The notes under the pieces are model-generated. The model was not told the origin of the DNA, did no database searches, and was given only the letters and a program-made list of their open reading frames with translations. From the NCBI GenBank assembly GCA_040387055.1, contig JAZKEM010000211.1, positions 1-13,123 on the forward strand: a DNA stretch of 13,123 nt, written 5' to 3'. Made by a program: the position numbers and the translations under genes. This stretch comes from Stenotrophobium sp040387055 (GTDB lineage Bacteria; Pseudomonadota; Gammaproteobacteria; Nevskiales; Nevskiaceae). This document shows positions 6,475 through 12,626 of this stretch, in pieces. The first letter of the stretch is position 1. The number at the start of each line of letters is the position of its first letter.

Positions 6475-8262
6475 ATGGCTTACGAAATTATTCATCACGA
6501 GTACGACGCGCTGGTAGTGGGCGCGGGCGGCGCGGGTCTGCGCGCAACCCTCGGTCTGGCTGAAACCGGCCTCAAGACCGCCAACATCACCAAGGTATTC
6601 CCGACGCGTTCGCACACCGTTGCTGCGCAGGGCGGTATCTCTGCTGCCTTGTCCAATATGGGCAAGGACGACTGGCGCTGGCACTTCTTCGACACCGTCA
6701 AAGGTTCCGATTGGTTGGGCGACCAGGACGCCATTCAGTACATGACGCGCGAAGCAATTCCCGCGATCATCGAACTCGAACACTACGGCGTGCCGTTCTC
6801 GCGTACGCCAGAAGGCAAGATTTATCAGCGTCCTTTCGGCGGCATGACCACCGAATTCGGCAAGGGCCCTCCGGCCCAGCGCACCTGCGCTGCTGCAGAC
6901 CGCACCGGCCACGCCATGCTGCACGCTCTCTATCAGCAGAGCCTCAAGTGCAAAGCACAGTTCTATGTTGAATTCTTCGCGCTCGATCTGTTGATGGACG
7001 AGAACGGCGAATGCTGCGGCGTGCTCGCGATGGATCTGTCCACCGGTCAGCTGCATCGCTTCCGTTCGCACATGACGATTCTCGCAACCGGCGGTTACGG
7101 TCGCGCATTCTTCTCCGCAACCTCGGCTCACACCTGCACCGGCGACGGTAATGCGATGGTGTTGCGCGCTGGTTTGCCGCTGCAAGATCTCGAGTTCGTG
7201 CAGTTCCACCCAACCGGCATTTACGGTTCGGGCTGCTTGATCACCGAAGGCGCGCGTGGTGAAGGTGGTTACCTCACCAACTCGAAAGGCGAGCGCTTCA
7301 TGGAGCGTTATGCTCCTAGCGTTAAAGACCTTGCTCCGCGTGACATGGTCTCGCGTTCGATGGCAACGGAAATTCGCGAAGGCCGCGGCGTTGGCGCAGA
7401 AGCCGATCACATCTTCCTGCACTTGGAACACTTGGGCGCAGACGTTCTGCACGCCAAACTCCCAGGCATTTCCGAATCCGCCAAGATTTTTGCTGGCGTG
7501 GACGTGACGAAAGAACCAATCCCTGTCGTGCCAACCGTGCACTACAACATGGGCGGTATCCCGACGCTGCACACCGGCGAAGTCGTGACGCTGAAAGATG
7601 GCAACCCAGACTCCGTCGTCCCGGGCCTGATGGCCGTCGGCGAAGCAGCTTGCGTGTCGGTGCACGGTGCAAACCGTCTCGGTTCCAACTCGCTGCTTGA
7701 TCTCGTTGTGTTCGGTCGCTCCGCTGCGATCCGTACCTCAGAACTGGTCAAAGCCAACACGCCGCACAAGAAAATCTCCAACGCTTCGGAAGAGAAAGCG
7801 CTGTCGCGTCTTGATGGCTTCCGTCACGCCAACGGCACCGAGCCAACCGCCAAGGTTCGTCTCGACATGCAGAAGACCATGCAGAAACACTGCGCGGTAT
7901 TCCGTGATGGCCCGATGATGCAGGAAGGTATCCAGAAGCTGAACGCTGTGATCGATTCTTTCGGCAAGGTGAAAGTCTCCGATCGCTCGATGATCTGGAA
8001 CTCCGACCTGATGGAAACGCTGGAACTCGACAACCTGCTCGGTCAGGCACTGCTCACCATCACCGGCGCAGAAAACCGCAAAGAGTCACGCGGCGCACAC
8101 GCACGCGATGATATCCAGGGTCGCGACGATGTGAACTGGTTGCATCACACGGTTGCATGGCGCACCGGCGATAAGGAAGTGAAGCTCGACAAGCGTCCGG
8201 TGCATATGAATCCGCTCGACTCCGATGTCGACCAGATTCCGCCGATGGCCCGCAAGTACTAA
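6475..8262 (+). CDS. sdhA: Succinate dehydrogenase flavoprotein subunit SdhA
   Basis: SdhA is the catalytic subunit of complex II; it oxidises succinate to fumarate and carries covalent FAD on the cytoplasmic side. It has 595 residues, usual length. The nucleotide-binding GAGGAG motif lies at residues 17-22. H47 in RSHTVAAQGG is the residue that takes covalent 8-alpha-linked FAD. The active site is complete: H245 (QFHPTG), R289 (LAPRDMVSR, the proton-shuttle Arg), H356 (VHYNMGG) and R401 (GANRLGSNSLLD). The C-terminal part has the usual R-KESRGAHARDD stretch. Only 2 bp separate it from sdhD, and the usual purine-rich site is weak, so translation probably depends on sdhD. No unusual feature is seen. 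Confidence 0.97.
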   Translation: MAYEIIHHEYDALVVGAGGAGLRATLGLAETGLKTANITKVFPTRSHTVAAQGGISAALSNMGKDDWRWHFFDTVKGSDWLGDQDAIQYMTREAIPAIIELEHYGVPFSRTPEGKIYQRPFGGMTTEFGKGPPAQRTCAAADRTGHAMLHALYQQSLKCKAQFYVEFFALDLLMDENGECCGVLAMDLSTGQLHRFRSHMTILATGGYGRAFFSATSAHTCTGDGNAMVLRAGLPLQDLEFVQFHPTGIYGSGCLITEGARGEGGYLTNSKGERFMERYAPSVKDLAPRDMVSRSMATEIREGRGVGAEADHIFLHLEHLGADVLHAKLPGISESAKIFAGVDVTKEPIPVVPTVHYNMGGIPTLHTGEVVTLKDGNPDSVVPGLMAVGEAACVSVHGANRLGSNSLLDLVVFGRSAAIRTSELVKANTPHKKISNASEEKALSRLDGFRHANGTEPTAKVRLDMQKTMQKHCAVFRDGPMMQEGIQKLNAVIDSFGKVKVSDRSMIWNSDLMETLELDNLLGQALLTITGAENRKESRGAHARDDIQGRDDVNWLHHTVAWRTGDKEVKLDKRPVHMNPLDSDVDQIPPMARKY

Positions 8263-8277
8263 TCAGGAAGAACGAAA

Positions 8278-9063
8278 ATGGCACAGTTCTCACTGCCGCA
8301 AAATTCCAAGATCGACAAGAAAGCCGGTAAGCACTTTCCTGCGCCTGCTGGCGCAAAGAATGTTCAGACCTTCAAGATCTATCGCTTTGATCCAGACACC
8401 GGCGCCAATCCGCGCATGGACACGTATGACGTGGACATGTCGACCTGCGGCCCGATGGTTCTCGACGCGCTGATCAAGATCAAGAACGAAACCGACGCAA
8501 CGCTGACCTTCCGTCGCTCATGCCGCGAAGGCATCTGCGGTTCATGCGCAATGAACATCGACGGCACTAACACGCTGGCCTGCATCAAGGGCTGCGATGA
8601 AGTGAAGGGCGCTGTCACCGTGTATCCGCTGCCGCACATGCCGGTCATCAAAGACCTCGTGCCGGACATGACGCACTTCTACGCACAGCTCGCATCGATT
8701 GAGCCTTGGCTCAAAACCGATTCGCCTGCGCCGACGCGTGAGCGTCTGCAGAGCGAAGAAGATCGCGCCAAGATCGACGGCCTCTACGAGTGCATTCTCT
8801 GCGCCTGCTGCTCAACCAGCTGCCCAAGCTACTGGTGGAATGGCGACCGTTACCTCGGTCCTGCGATCCTGTTGCAGGCTTACCGCTGGCTGGTCGACAG
8901 CCGCGACGAAGCCACCGGCGATCGTCTCGATGCGCTGGAAGATCCGTTCAAGCTGTATCGCTGCCACACCATCATGAACTGCTCGAAGACCTGCCCGAAG
9001 GGATTGAACCCTGCCAAGGCAATCGGCGAGATCAAGAAGATGATGGTCGAGCGTACGGTTTAA
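8278..9063 (+). CDS. sdhB: Succinate dehydrogenase iron-sulfur subunit SdhB
   Basis: SdhB carries electrons from FAD to ubiquinone through three Fe-S clusters. It has 261 residues, about 20 more than E. coli, mainly at the N-terminus. [2Fe-2S] ligands: C82, C87, C90, C102 (SCREGICGSC then LAC). [4Fe-4S] ligands: C172, C175, C178 and C239. [3Fe-4S] ligands: C182, C229, C235. WW at 186-187 and H230 match residues lining the quinone site. AGGAAG (8265-8270) is 7 nt before the ATG. The gene follows sdhA by 15 bp and is followed by a strong hairpin and sdhE. Confidence 0.96.
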   Translation: MAQFSLPQNSKIDKKAGKHFPAPAGAKNVQTFKIYRFDPDTGANPRMDTYDVDMSTCGPMVLDALIKIKNETDATLTFRRSCREGICGSCAMNIDGTNTLACIKGCDEVKGAVTVYPLPHMPVIKDLVPDMTHFYAQLASIEPWLKTDSPAPTRERLQSEEDRAKIDGLYECILCACCSTSCPSYWWNGDRYLGPAILLQAYRWLVDSRDEATGDRLDALEDPFKLYRCHTIMNCSKTCPKGLNPAKAIGEIKKMMVERTV

Positions 9064-9085
9064 AAAATGTAAGTAGTTGTTCAAC

Positions 9086-9112
9086 AACAAGGGCGGCTTT
9101 GCCGCCTTTGTT
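9086..9112 (+). terminator. Strong hairpin between sdhB and sdhE (attenuator or partial terminator)
   Basis: AACAAGGGCGGC (9086-9097) pairs with GCCGCCTTTGTT (9101-9112) over 12 bp with one G-T wobble and a 3-nt TTT loop. The following bases, ATTTGTGA, are not a clean T-tract, but the 3' arm itself ends T-rich. It lies 16 nt before the proposed sdhE start. Partial termination would lower sdhE-ygfX expression relative to sdhCDAB; 3'-end protection of the sdh mRNA is the alternative. Confidence 0.55.
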
Positions 9113-9128
9113 ATTTGTGAGATCGAAC

Positions 9129-9365
9129 GTGGAAAAAGCCCGATTAAAGTGGCTCTGCCGTCGCGGGATGAAAGAGCTGGACGTACTGATGGAGCGCTAT
9201 CTGGAGCATCGCTACGATGTCGCACCAGAAATCGAGCGCGAAGCTTTCATTGCTTTGATGGCCGCAGAAGATCCAGACATCTGGGCCTGGGTCATGGGTT
9301 TTCAGGACATGCCGGAACAACAAGAGATCGTAAATGTCATCGAACAACTTCGCGTCCACTATTGA
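9129..9365 (+). CDS. sdhE: FAD assembly factor SdhE (YgfY/SDHAF2 family)
   Basis: SdhE is a small cytosolic factor that promotes covalent FAD attachment to SdhA. The 78-residue product matches E. coli SdhE throughout: EKARLKWLCRRGMKELD holds the essential RGxxE motif (R12, G13 and E16), followed by MERYLEHRYD and then DPDIWAWVMG. The start is not ATG: GTG at 9129 is chosen because weak purines (GAGA) precede it at suitable distance. An in-frame GTG at 9117 would add four residues but would place its ribosome binding site inside the hairpin arm. The gene lies 65 bp after sdhB and overlaps ygfX by 32 bp. Confidence 0.9.
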   Translation: MEKARLKWLCRRGMKELDVLMERYLEHRYDVAPEIEREAFIALMAAEDPDIWAWVMGFQDMPEQQEIVNVIEQLRVHY

Positions 9366-9783
9366 TCTGTCGCCGGGTCCGTCGATGCGGGCCTTCAAGC
9401 TGGTGTTTTGGCTGCATGTCATTCCCATCGCGATTCTGCCGTTTGCGATGAAAGAAGGCCCAATGATGCTGACTTTGTTGGCTCTGATTGCCTTGTCTTG
9501 GTTCAGCCTGCGCCGTCATTCGGTGTTTGGTTTCGGTCTTAAAGCGTTGACTCGATTGACTTGGCACGCAGAAGGCGGCTGGACTGTCCGCGATCAGGCT
9601 GGTGAGTATTCCGCCGAACTGCAGGGCAACAGCTTTGTTCACAGCGCTTTTTTAGTGCTCAACTTCCGCCTCAAAAACGGCGCCCGCCGCACCCGTGTGC
9701 TGATGGGGGATGAAGTGGATGCCGAACAGATGCGCCAACTGCGTGCGCGTTTGTCCGTATTTAAGTCCGAACAGGCGAACTAG
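9334..9783 (+). CDS. ygfX: YgfX family membrane protein (partner of SdhE)
   Basis: This is a 149-residue inner-membrane protein with two close spans (about 21-38 and 44-59) and a C-terminal cytosolic part with conserved W-x-V and L-x-x-R-L segments. It matches the YgfX/CptA family. E. coli YgfX interacts with SdhE and has been reported as the toxin of a toxin-antitoxin pair affecting MreB and FtsZ; that role is debated. The ATG at 9334 overlaps sdhE by 32 bp; the segment IDLSPGPSMRAFKLVFWLH matches the usual region before and into the first span, so this start is preferred over ATG 9385. Overlap implies coupled translation with sdhE. Confidence 0.82.
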   Translation: MSSNNFASTIDLSPGPSMRAFKLVFWLHVIPIAILPFAMKEGPMMLTLLALIALSWFSLRRHSVFGFGLKALTRLTWHAEGGWTVRDQAGEYSAELQGNSFVHSAFLVLNFRLKNGARRTRVLMGDEVDAEQMRQLRARLSVFKSEQAN

Positions 9784-9793
9784 CCTATTCGGA

Positions 9794-9816
9794 GGGGTGC
9801 CGGAACCCCGGTTTTT
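9794..9816 (+). terminator. Putative rho-independent terminator after ygfX
   Basis: GGGGT (9794-9798) pairs with ACCCC (9805-9809), followed two bases later by five Ts (9812-9816). A competing stem CCGG/CCGG (9800-9803 with 9808-9811) directly abuts the T-tract. The stem is short but G+C-rich and lies 11 bp after the ygfX stop, as expected for the end of the sdh transcript. Confidence 0.5.
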
Positions 9817-9855
9817 CAGTATCATCCGCGCGCATTTTTTGAATGGAAAAATTCC

Positions 9856-11040
9856 GTGGAACTCAAGCTCTCTGAACGTGTAGGCCGCATCAAGCCTTCT
9901 CCGACTCTTGCCGTGACCGCCAAGGCTGGCGAACTCAAGGCGCAGGGCAAAGACGTACTCTCACTGGGCGCAGGTGAGCCTGACTTCGATACGCCGCAGC
10001 ACATCAAAGATGCTGCTTATAAGGCGATTGAAAGCGGCTTTACCAAGTACACGCCAGTTGGCGGCACGCCCGCGTTGAAGAAAGCGATCATCGAAAAGAT
10101 GAAGCGCGATAATGCGCTGGACTTCAAGCCGAATCAGGTTGTGGTCTCCGTTGGCGGCAAGCAGGCTTGCTACAACCTCTGCCAAGCGCTGCTGAATCCG
10201 GGCGACGAAGTCATCGTGCCTGCGCCGTACTGGGTCAGCTATCCAGACATGGTGTTGCTGGCCGACGGCACGCCAGTGTTTATCGAAACCAGCGCTGCAA
10301 CCCGCTTCAAAATCACCGCTGCGCAGCTAGAAGCCGCGATCACTCCGCGTACCCGCATGATCTGGCTCAACAGCCCGAGCAACCCATCGGGCATGGCTTA
10401 CACCAAGGCCGAACTGCTCGCGCTTGGCGAAGTGCTGCGCAAGCACCCGAACATCGTCATCGCTAGCGACGACATGTACGAGAAGATCCTCTGGGCTGCT
10501 GAACCGTTCAGCAACATCGTCAACGTGTGCCCAGATCTCTATGATCGCACCGTGATCATCCACGCCGTCTCGAAAACCTATTCGATGACCGGCTGGCGCA
10601 TTGGTTGGGCCTGTGGCCCGGCCAAGCTCATCACTGCGATGAACGATATCCAGAGTCAGAGCACCAGCAACCCGACATCGATCGCACAGGTTGCGGCGGA
10701 AGCGGCGTTGAGCGGCGACCAGACCTGCGTCACCACTATGGTCACCGCATTCAAGGCCCGTCATGACGCACTCGTGATTGACCTCAACACCGTGCCGGGC
10801 ATCAAGTGCCTGCCGGGTGATGGCACGTTCTACGTGTTCCCTAATGTTGAAGGCTTGATGGCCAAGCTCGGCTGCAAGACCGATCTGGAACTGTCCGATC
10901 TGCTGCTTGAAAAGCATCTGCTCGCTGTTGTTCCTGGCTCCGCTTTCGGTACGCCGGGCCACGTTCGCCTGTCTTTTGCCACCAGCGACAAGGTGCTGAA
11001 GGGTAGCGTTGAGCGTCTGCGACAGGCTGCGGCAGGCTAA
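9856..11040 (+). CDS. Class I PLP-dependent aminotransferase (aspartate aminotransferase-type, subgroup I-beta/gamma)
   Basis: This 394-residue enzyme transfers amino groups using pyridoxal phosphate, most likely between aspartate and 2-oxoglutarate; related proteins also act on prephenate. Visible signatures are LGAGEPDFDTP (37-47), TKYTPVGG, LNSPSNPSG, and SKTYSMTGWRIGW with the Schiff-base lysine K240. R371 in HVRLSFATS would bind the substrate alpha-carboxylate. The start is GTG at 9856 with a weak purine-rich site (GGAAAA) 5 nt or more upstream; an ATG at 9843 is in another frame. It lies 72 bp after ygfX, beyond a probable terminator, so it is likely separately transcribed. Its 3' end directly abuts a tRNA-Asn remnant whose terminator it may use. 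Exact substrate is not decided by sequence. Confidence 0.9.
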   Translation: MELKLSERVGRIKPSPTLAVTAKAGELKAQGKDVLSLGAGEPDFDTPQHIKDAAYKAIESGFTKYTPVGGTPALKKAIIEKMKRDNALDFKPNQVVVSVGGKQACYNLCQALLNPGDEVIVPAPYWVSYPDMVLLADGTPVFIETSAATRFKITAAQLEAAITPRTRMIWLNSPSNPSGMAYTKAELLALGEVLRKHPNIVIASDDMYEKILWAAEPFSNIVNVCPDLYDRTVIIHAVSKTYSMTGWRIGWACGPAKLITAMNDIQSQSTSNPTSIAQVAAEAALSGDQTCVTTMVTAFKARHDALVIDLNTVPGIKCLPGDGTFYVFPNVEGLMAKLGCKTDLELSDLLLEKHLLAVVPGSAFGTPGHVRLSFATSDKVLKGSVERLRQAAAG

Positions 11041-11095
11041 GGACAAGTGACTATTAATCACTGGGGCTCAGGTTTGAGTCCTGGTCACGGAACCG
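11041..11095 (+). pseudogene. tRNA-Asn 3' remnant (pseudo-tRNA)
   Basis: This stretch matches positions 22-76 of the intact tRNA-Asn at 11211-11286 at 47 of 55 bases, and 44 of 48 in its core (11044-11091). The anticodon arm, variable loop, T arm and 3' acceptor strand are recognisable. The anticodon position reads ATT instead of GTT, the T loop has TTT for TTC, and CCA has become CCG. The 5' acceptor strand and most of the D arm are missing; the aminotransferase coding end lies there instead. It cannot fold as a tRNA. Confidence 0.85.
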
Positions 11096-11107
11096 CTTGG
11101 TAAGTTT

Positions 11108-11143
11108 AAGAAGGCCTCTAGCTTGCTAGAGGCCTTCTTGTTT
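11108..11143 (+). terminator. Terminator after the tRNA-Asn remnant
   Basis: A perfect 15-bp inverted repeat AAGAAGGCCTCTAGC / GCTAGAGGCCTTCTT (11108-11122 with 11125-11139) with a 2-nt spacer is followed by GTTT. It is homologous in sequence and position (offset 190 bp) to the terminator after the intact tRNA. It now probably ends the aminotransferase transcript. Confidence 0.8.
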
Positions 11144-11166
11144 ATGGATTCTCAGCTAAAAAACAA

Positions 11167-11195
11167 TTGCTTCGTCAGGCCTCTGACACTACAAT
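11167..11195 (+). promoter_or_regulatory. Promoter of tRNA-Asn
   Basis: TTGCTT (11167-11172), a 17-nt spacer, and TACAAT (11190-11195; 5/6 match) lie 15 nt before the mature tRNA end. They sit between the remnant's terminator and the intact tRNA, so the tRNA can be transcribed on its own. Confidence 0.6.
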
Positions 11196-11210
11196 TCGCA
11201 CCCCAACTGT

Positions 11211-11286
<76 letters not shown>

Positions 11287-11297
11287 TAATTTGTTTG

Positions 11298-11333
11298 AGA
11301 AAGCCTCTAGTTAATCTAGGGGCTTTCTTGTTT
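11298..11333 (+). terminator. Terminator after tRNA-Asn
   Basis: AGAAAGCCTCTAG (11298-11310) pairs with CTAGGGGCTTTCT (11316-11328) over 13 bp with one wobble and a 5-nt loop, followed by TGTTT. It begins 12 nt after the tRNA and is homologous to the terminator at 11108-11143. Confidence 0.8.
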
Positions 11334-11342
11334 ACGGGTCTC

Positions 11343-11506
11343 ACCTGGGACTGCGTCCCAGGTTACTCGGCACATCCATGTGCCTCGCCCTTCGGGCTCG
11401 CTTCGCTCGTGCCAGCTCCGCATCCTGCGGGCTGGTACTCAGACCATCCGTGGTCTTCGCCCTTCGGGTTCGCTTCGCTCATGCAAATCCGCTCCTGCGG
11501 CTTTGT
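11343..11506. repeat. Array of alternating hairpins in two ~72-bp tandem units
   Basis: The order is: hairpin ACCTGGGAC-TGC-GTCCCAGGT (11343-11363); TACTC; hairpin GGCACATCCATGTGCC (11369-11384); a 28-bp core (11385-11412) with CCC-TTC-GGG in it; hairpin CCAGC-t-CCGCA-TCC-TGCGG-GCTGG (11412-11435); TACTC; hairpin AGACCA-TCCG-TGGTCT (11441-11456); the core again (11457-11484, 26 of 28 identical); and hairpin GCAAA-t-CCGC-TCCT-GCGG-c-TTTGT (11483-11506). Apical parts (ATCCrTG; TCCGC-TCCTGCGG) are shared between units, while the outer arms differ in sequence but still pair. No convincing protein-coding gene is present in 11287-11562. Confidence 0.75.
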
Positions 11507-11545
11507 CGAGTCCTTGCTGCAGTTCTTATTGGAGCTGCAAATATT

Positions 11546-11573
11546 AAAAGCCCTGAGATTTCTCAGGGCTTTT
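11546..11573. terminator. Bidirectional terminator
   Basis: AAAAGCCCTGAGA (11546-11558) and TCTCAGGGCTTTT (11561-11573) form a perfect 13-bp inverted repeat with A-runs on one side and T-runs on the other, so it can act on both strands. The stop codon (TGA) of the minus-strand gene lies inside its stem. Confidence 0.85.
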
Positions 11574-12414
11574 TCATTTGTGCTGTCCAGCGTGCGGCAT
11601 TGCCTTTGAGTTTGGACGTTGCGGGTGGTGGATCGCAGAAATTACGTTCATGAATATCTTTGCGACTCATCAGCTGTGTTGAGATGCCCAGCTTCCGCAG
11701 TTCGCTGGGTCGCATGCGATCGACGCCGTGCATGAAGGCTTCTGCTCGGTCGATGAAGCTGTCTTTTGCTTTCACCGTGTTTCTCAGATAGCTGACTTGC
11801 GCGTTGCGTTGTTCCCAATAGGGAATCGGTCCCCATGGGGAGAGTGTGTACGGTGCATGAAAGCCGGGCGTGATGATGAGTGGGTCTTGCAGCAGGATGC
11901 GTTGTTTCTGTGTCACCCATAAAAATGCGCAGGCGCTATCGCATTGTCCAGACGATATGGCGGTGTTGATCGGGTGATTTCTCAGCAGGTCGGCGGTTTG
12001 AATGACGCCGTAACTTGAACCGCCGCTGCTGCTCAGAATCACGGCGCGAGTTTGTGGAAAGCGTTTAAGTTTTTGTTCGAGTAACTGCGGTAGATCTGGT
12101 GGGATGGTGCCGTTCAAACGCAGCACGCAGCGATACGGATCAGCGGTGATGCTGAAGCTGGTCAGGTTTTCGTAAGTCTGTGTTTGTTTGAATGTGAACC
12201 AGCCGACGCAGACGGTGCCGAGTACAGAGAGTGCGGTGAGACTGCGTACAGCGCTAGGCGCTTGCAGGCCGATGGCGATGCCAAAGCCGATCATCAACAC
12301 GCAATACGGTGCCTCGATCACTAAGCCACGAAATCCGAATGACTGATATGCCCAAATCGCGAGTCCTATCGCGATGGCAAAACAGAGGTGTCGGATGACG
12401 ATGCGCGAAATCAT
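11563..12414 (-). CDS. Membrane-anchored ClpP/crotonase-fold protein (COG3904-like putative serine hydrolase)
   Basis: This 283-residue protein has two or three N-terminal membrane spans (about 9-25, 33-50, 58-76) and a soluble domain probably outside the inner membrane. The domain shows the ClpP-like pattern: an oxyanion-type loop SSSGG (128-132), a nucleophile candidate S160 in CDSACAFLW, and H186 in GFHAPY. The same order occurs in COG3904-type predicted periplasmic proteins and in ClpP/SppA-like enzymes. C158 and C162 flank the nucleophile and could form a disulfide. Substrate and true proteolytic activity are unknown; an acidic third residue cannot be assigned. ATG at 12414 is used; no strong ribosome binding site is seen. 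The stop lies within the terminator at 11546-11573. No partner gene is evident; the divergent neighbour is a thiolase. Confidence 0.7.
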   Translation of the reverse strand: MISRIVIRHLCFAIAIGLAIWAYQSFGFRGLVIEAPYCVLMIGFGIAIGLQAPSAVRSLTALSVLGTVCVGWFTFKQTQTYENLTSFSITADPYRCVLRLNGTIPPDLPQLLEQKLKRFPQTRAVILSSSGGSSYGVIQTADLLRNHPINTAISSGQCDSACAFLWVTQKQRILLQDPLIITPGFHAPYTLSPWGPIPYWEQRNAQVSYLRNTVKAKDSFIDRAEAFMHGVDRMRPSELRKLGISTQLMSRKDIHERNFCDPPPATSKLKGNAARWTAQMKKP

Positions 12415-12433
12415 TTCGGAGCAGGCTCAAACA

Positions 12434-12457
12434 AAGATCATGCAGTTTGATGATCTT
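12434..12457. promoter_or_regulatory. Inverted repeat upstream of the ClpP-fold gene
   Basis: AAGATCAT (12434-12441) and ATGATCTT (12450-12457) form an 8-bp inverted repeat with an 8-nt spacer, 20 nt before the ATG of the minus-strand gene. It could be an operator or leader hairpin; chance is possible. Confidence 0.3.
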
Positions 12458-12501
12458 AGATGAACGATGCCTGAAGGCGAGTGCCTCATGTCACGCCAAG
12501 A

Positions 12502-12562
12502 CTACCCTTTGGGAGGGGGAATATCCTACCCATCGATGCCTACTATGCAGCCCAAATTGGGC
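12502..12562. promoter_or_regulatory. Candidate control region of the thiolase gene
   Basis: Within the 212-bp divergent spacer, CTACCC occurs twice 24 bp apart (12502-12507, 12526-12531), the first as part of CTACCCTTTGGGAGG. Further on, GCCCAA-A-TTGGGC (12550-12562) is a perfect 13-bp palindrome with a single central base, about 65 nt before the thiolase ATG. This resembles an operator for a dimeric regulator, but the regulator is unknown and I see no convincing -10/-35 pair. Confidence 0.35.
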
Positions 12563-12626
12563 ATGCCATTTCGCAAGAGCGTTATCTGCCCATCAACTAA
12601 TTGAAAACATTGCGAGTGGGGGTCAC

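Noticed and set aside
6358..7665. Long antisense open reading frame (435 codons) opposite sdhA and sdhD
   Set aside because: It is a G+C-rich codon-bias shadow of sdhA; its translation is rich in His and Arg and shows no domain.
9334..9783. sdhE-ygfX as a stand-alone toxin-antitoxin system
   Set aside because: Both are located with the sdh genes and SdhE's role in flavinylation is well established; a toxin role for YgfX is possible but cannot be shown from this sequence.
10327..11061. Antisense open reading frame (244 codons) opposite the aminotransferase
   Set aside because: Shadow frame of a well-supported gene, no recognisable motifs or ribosome binding site.
11355..11364. GTCCCAGGTT shared between the first array hairpin and the tRNA-Asn T arm, as a third tRNA remnant
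   Set aside because: The match is only 10 bp and the neighbouring bases follow the hairpin pattern, not the tRNA; chance cannot be excluded.
11343..11506. CRISPR-like array
   Set aside because: Only two units, with palindromes that differ between copies and no unique spacers of even length; no cas genes in the window.
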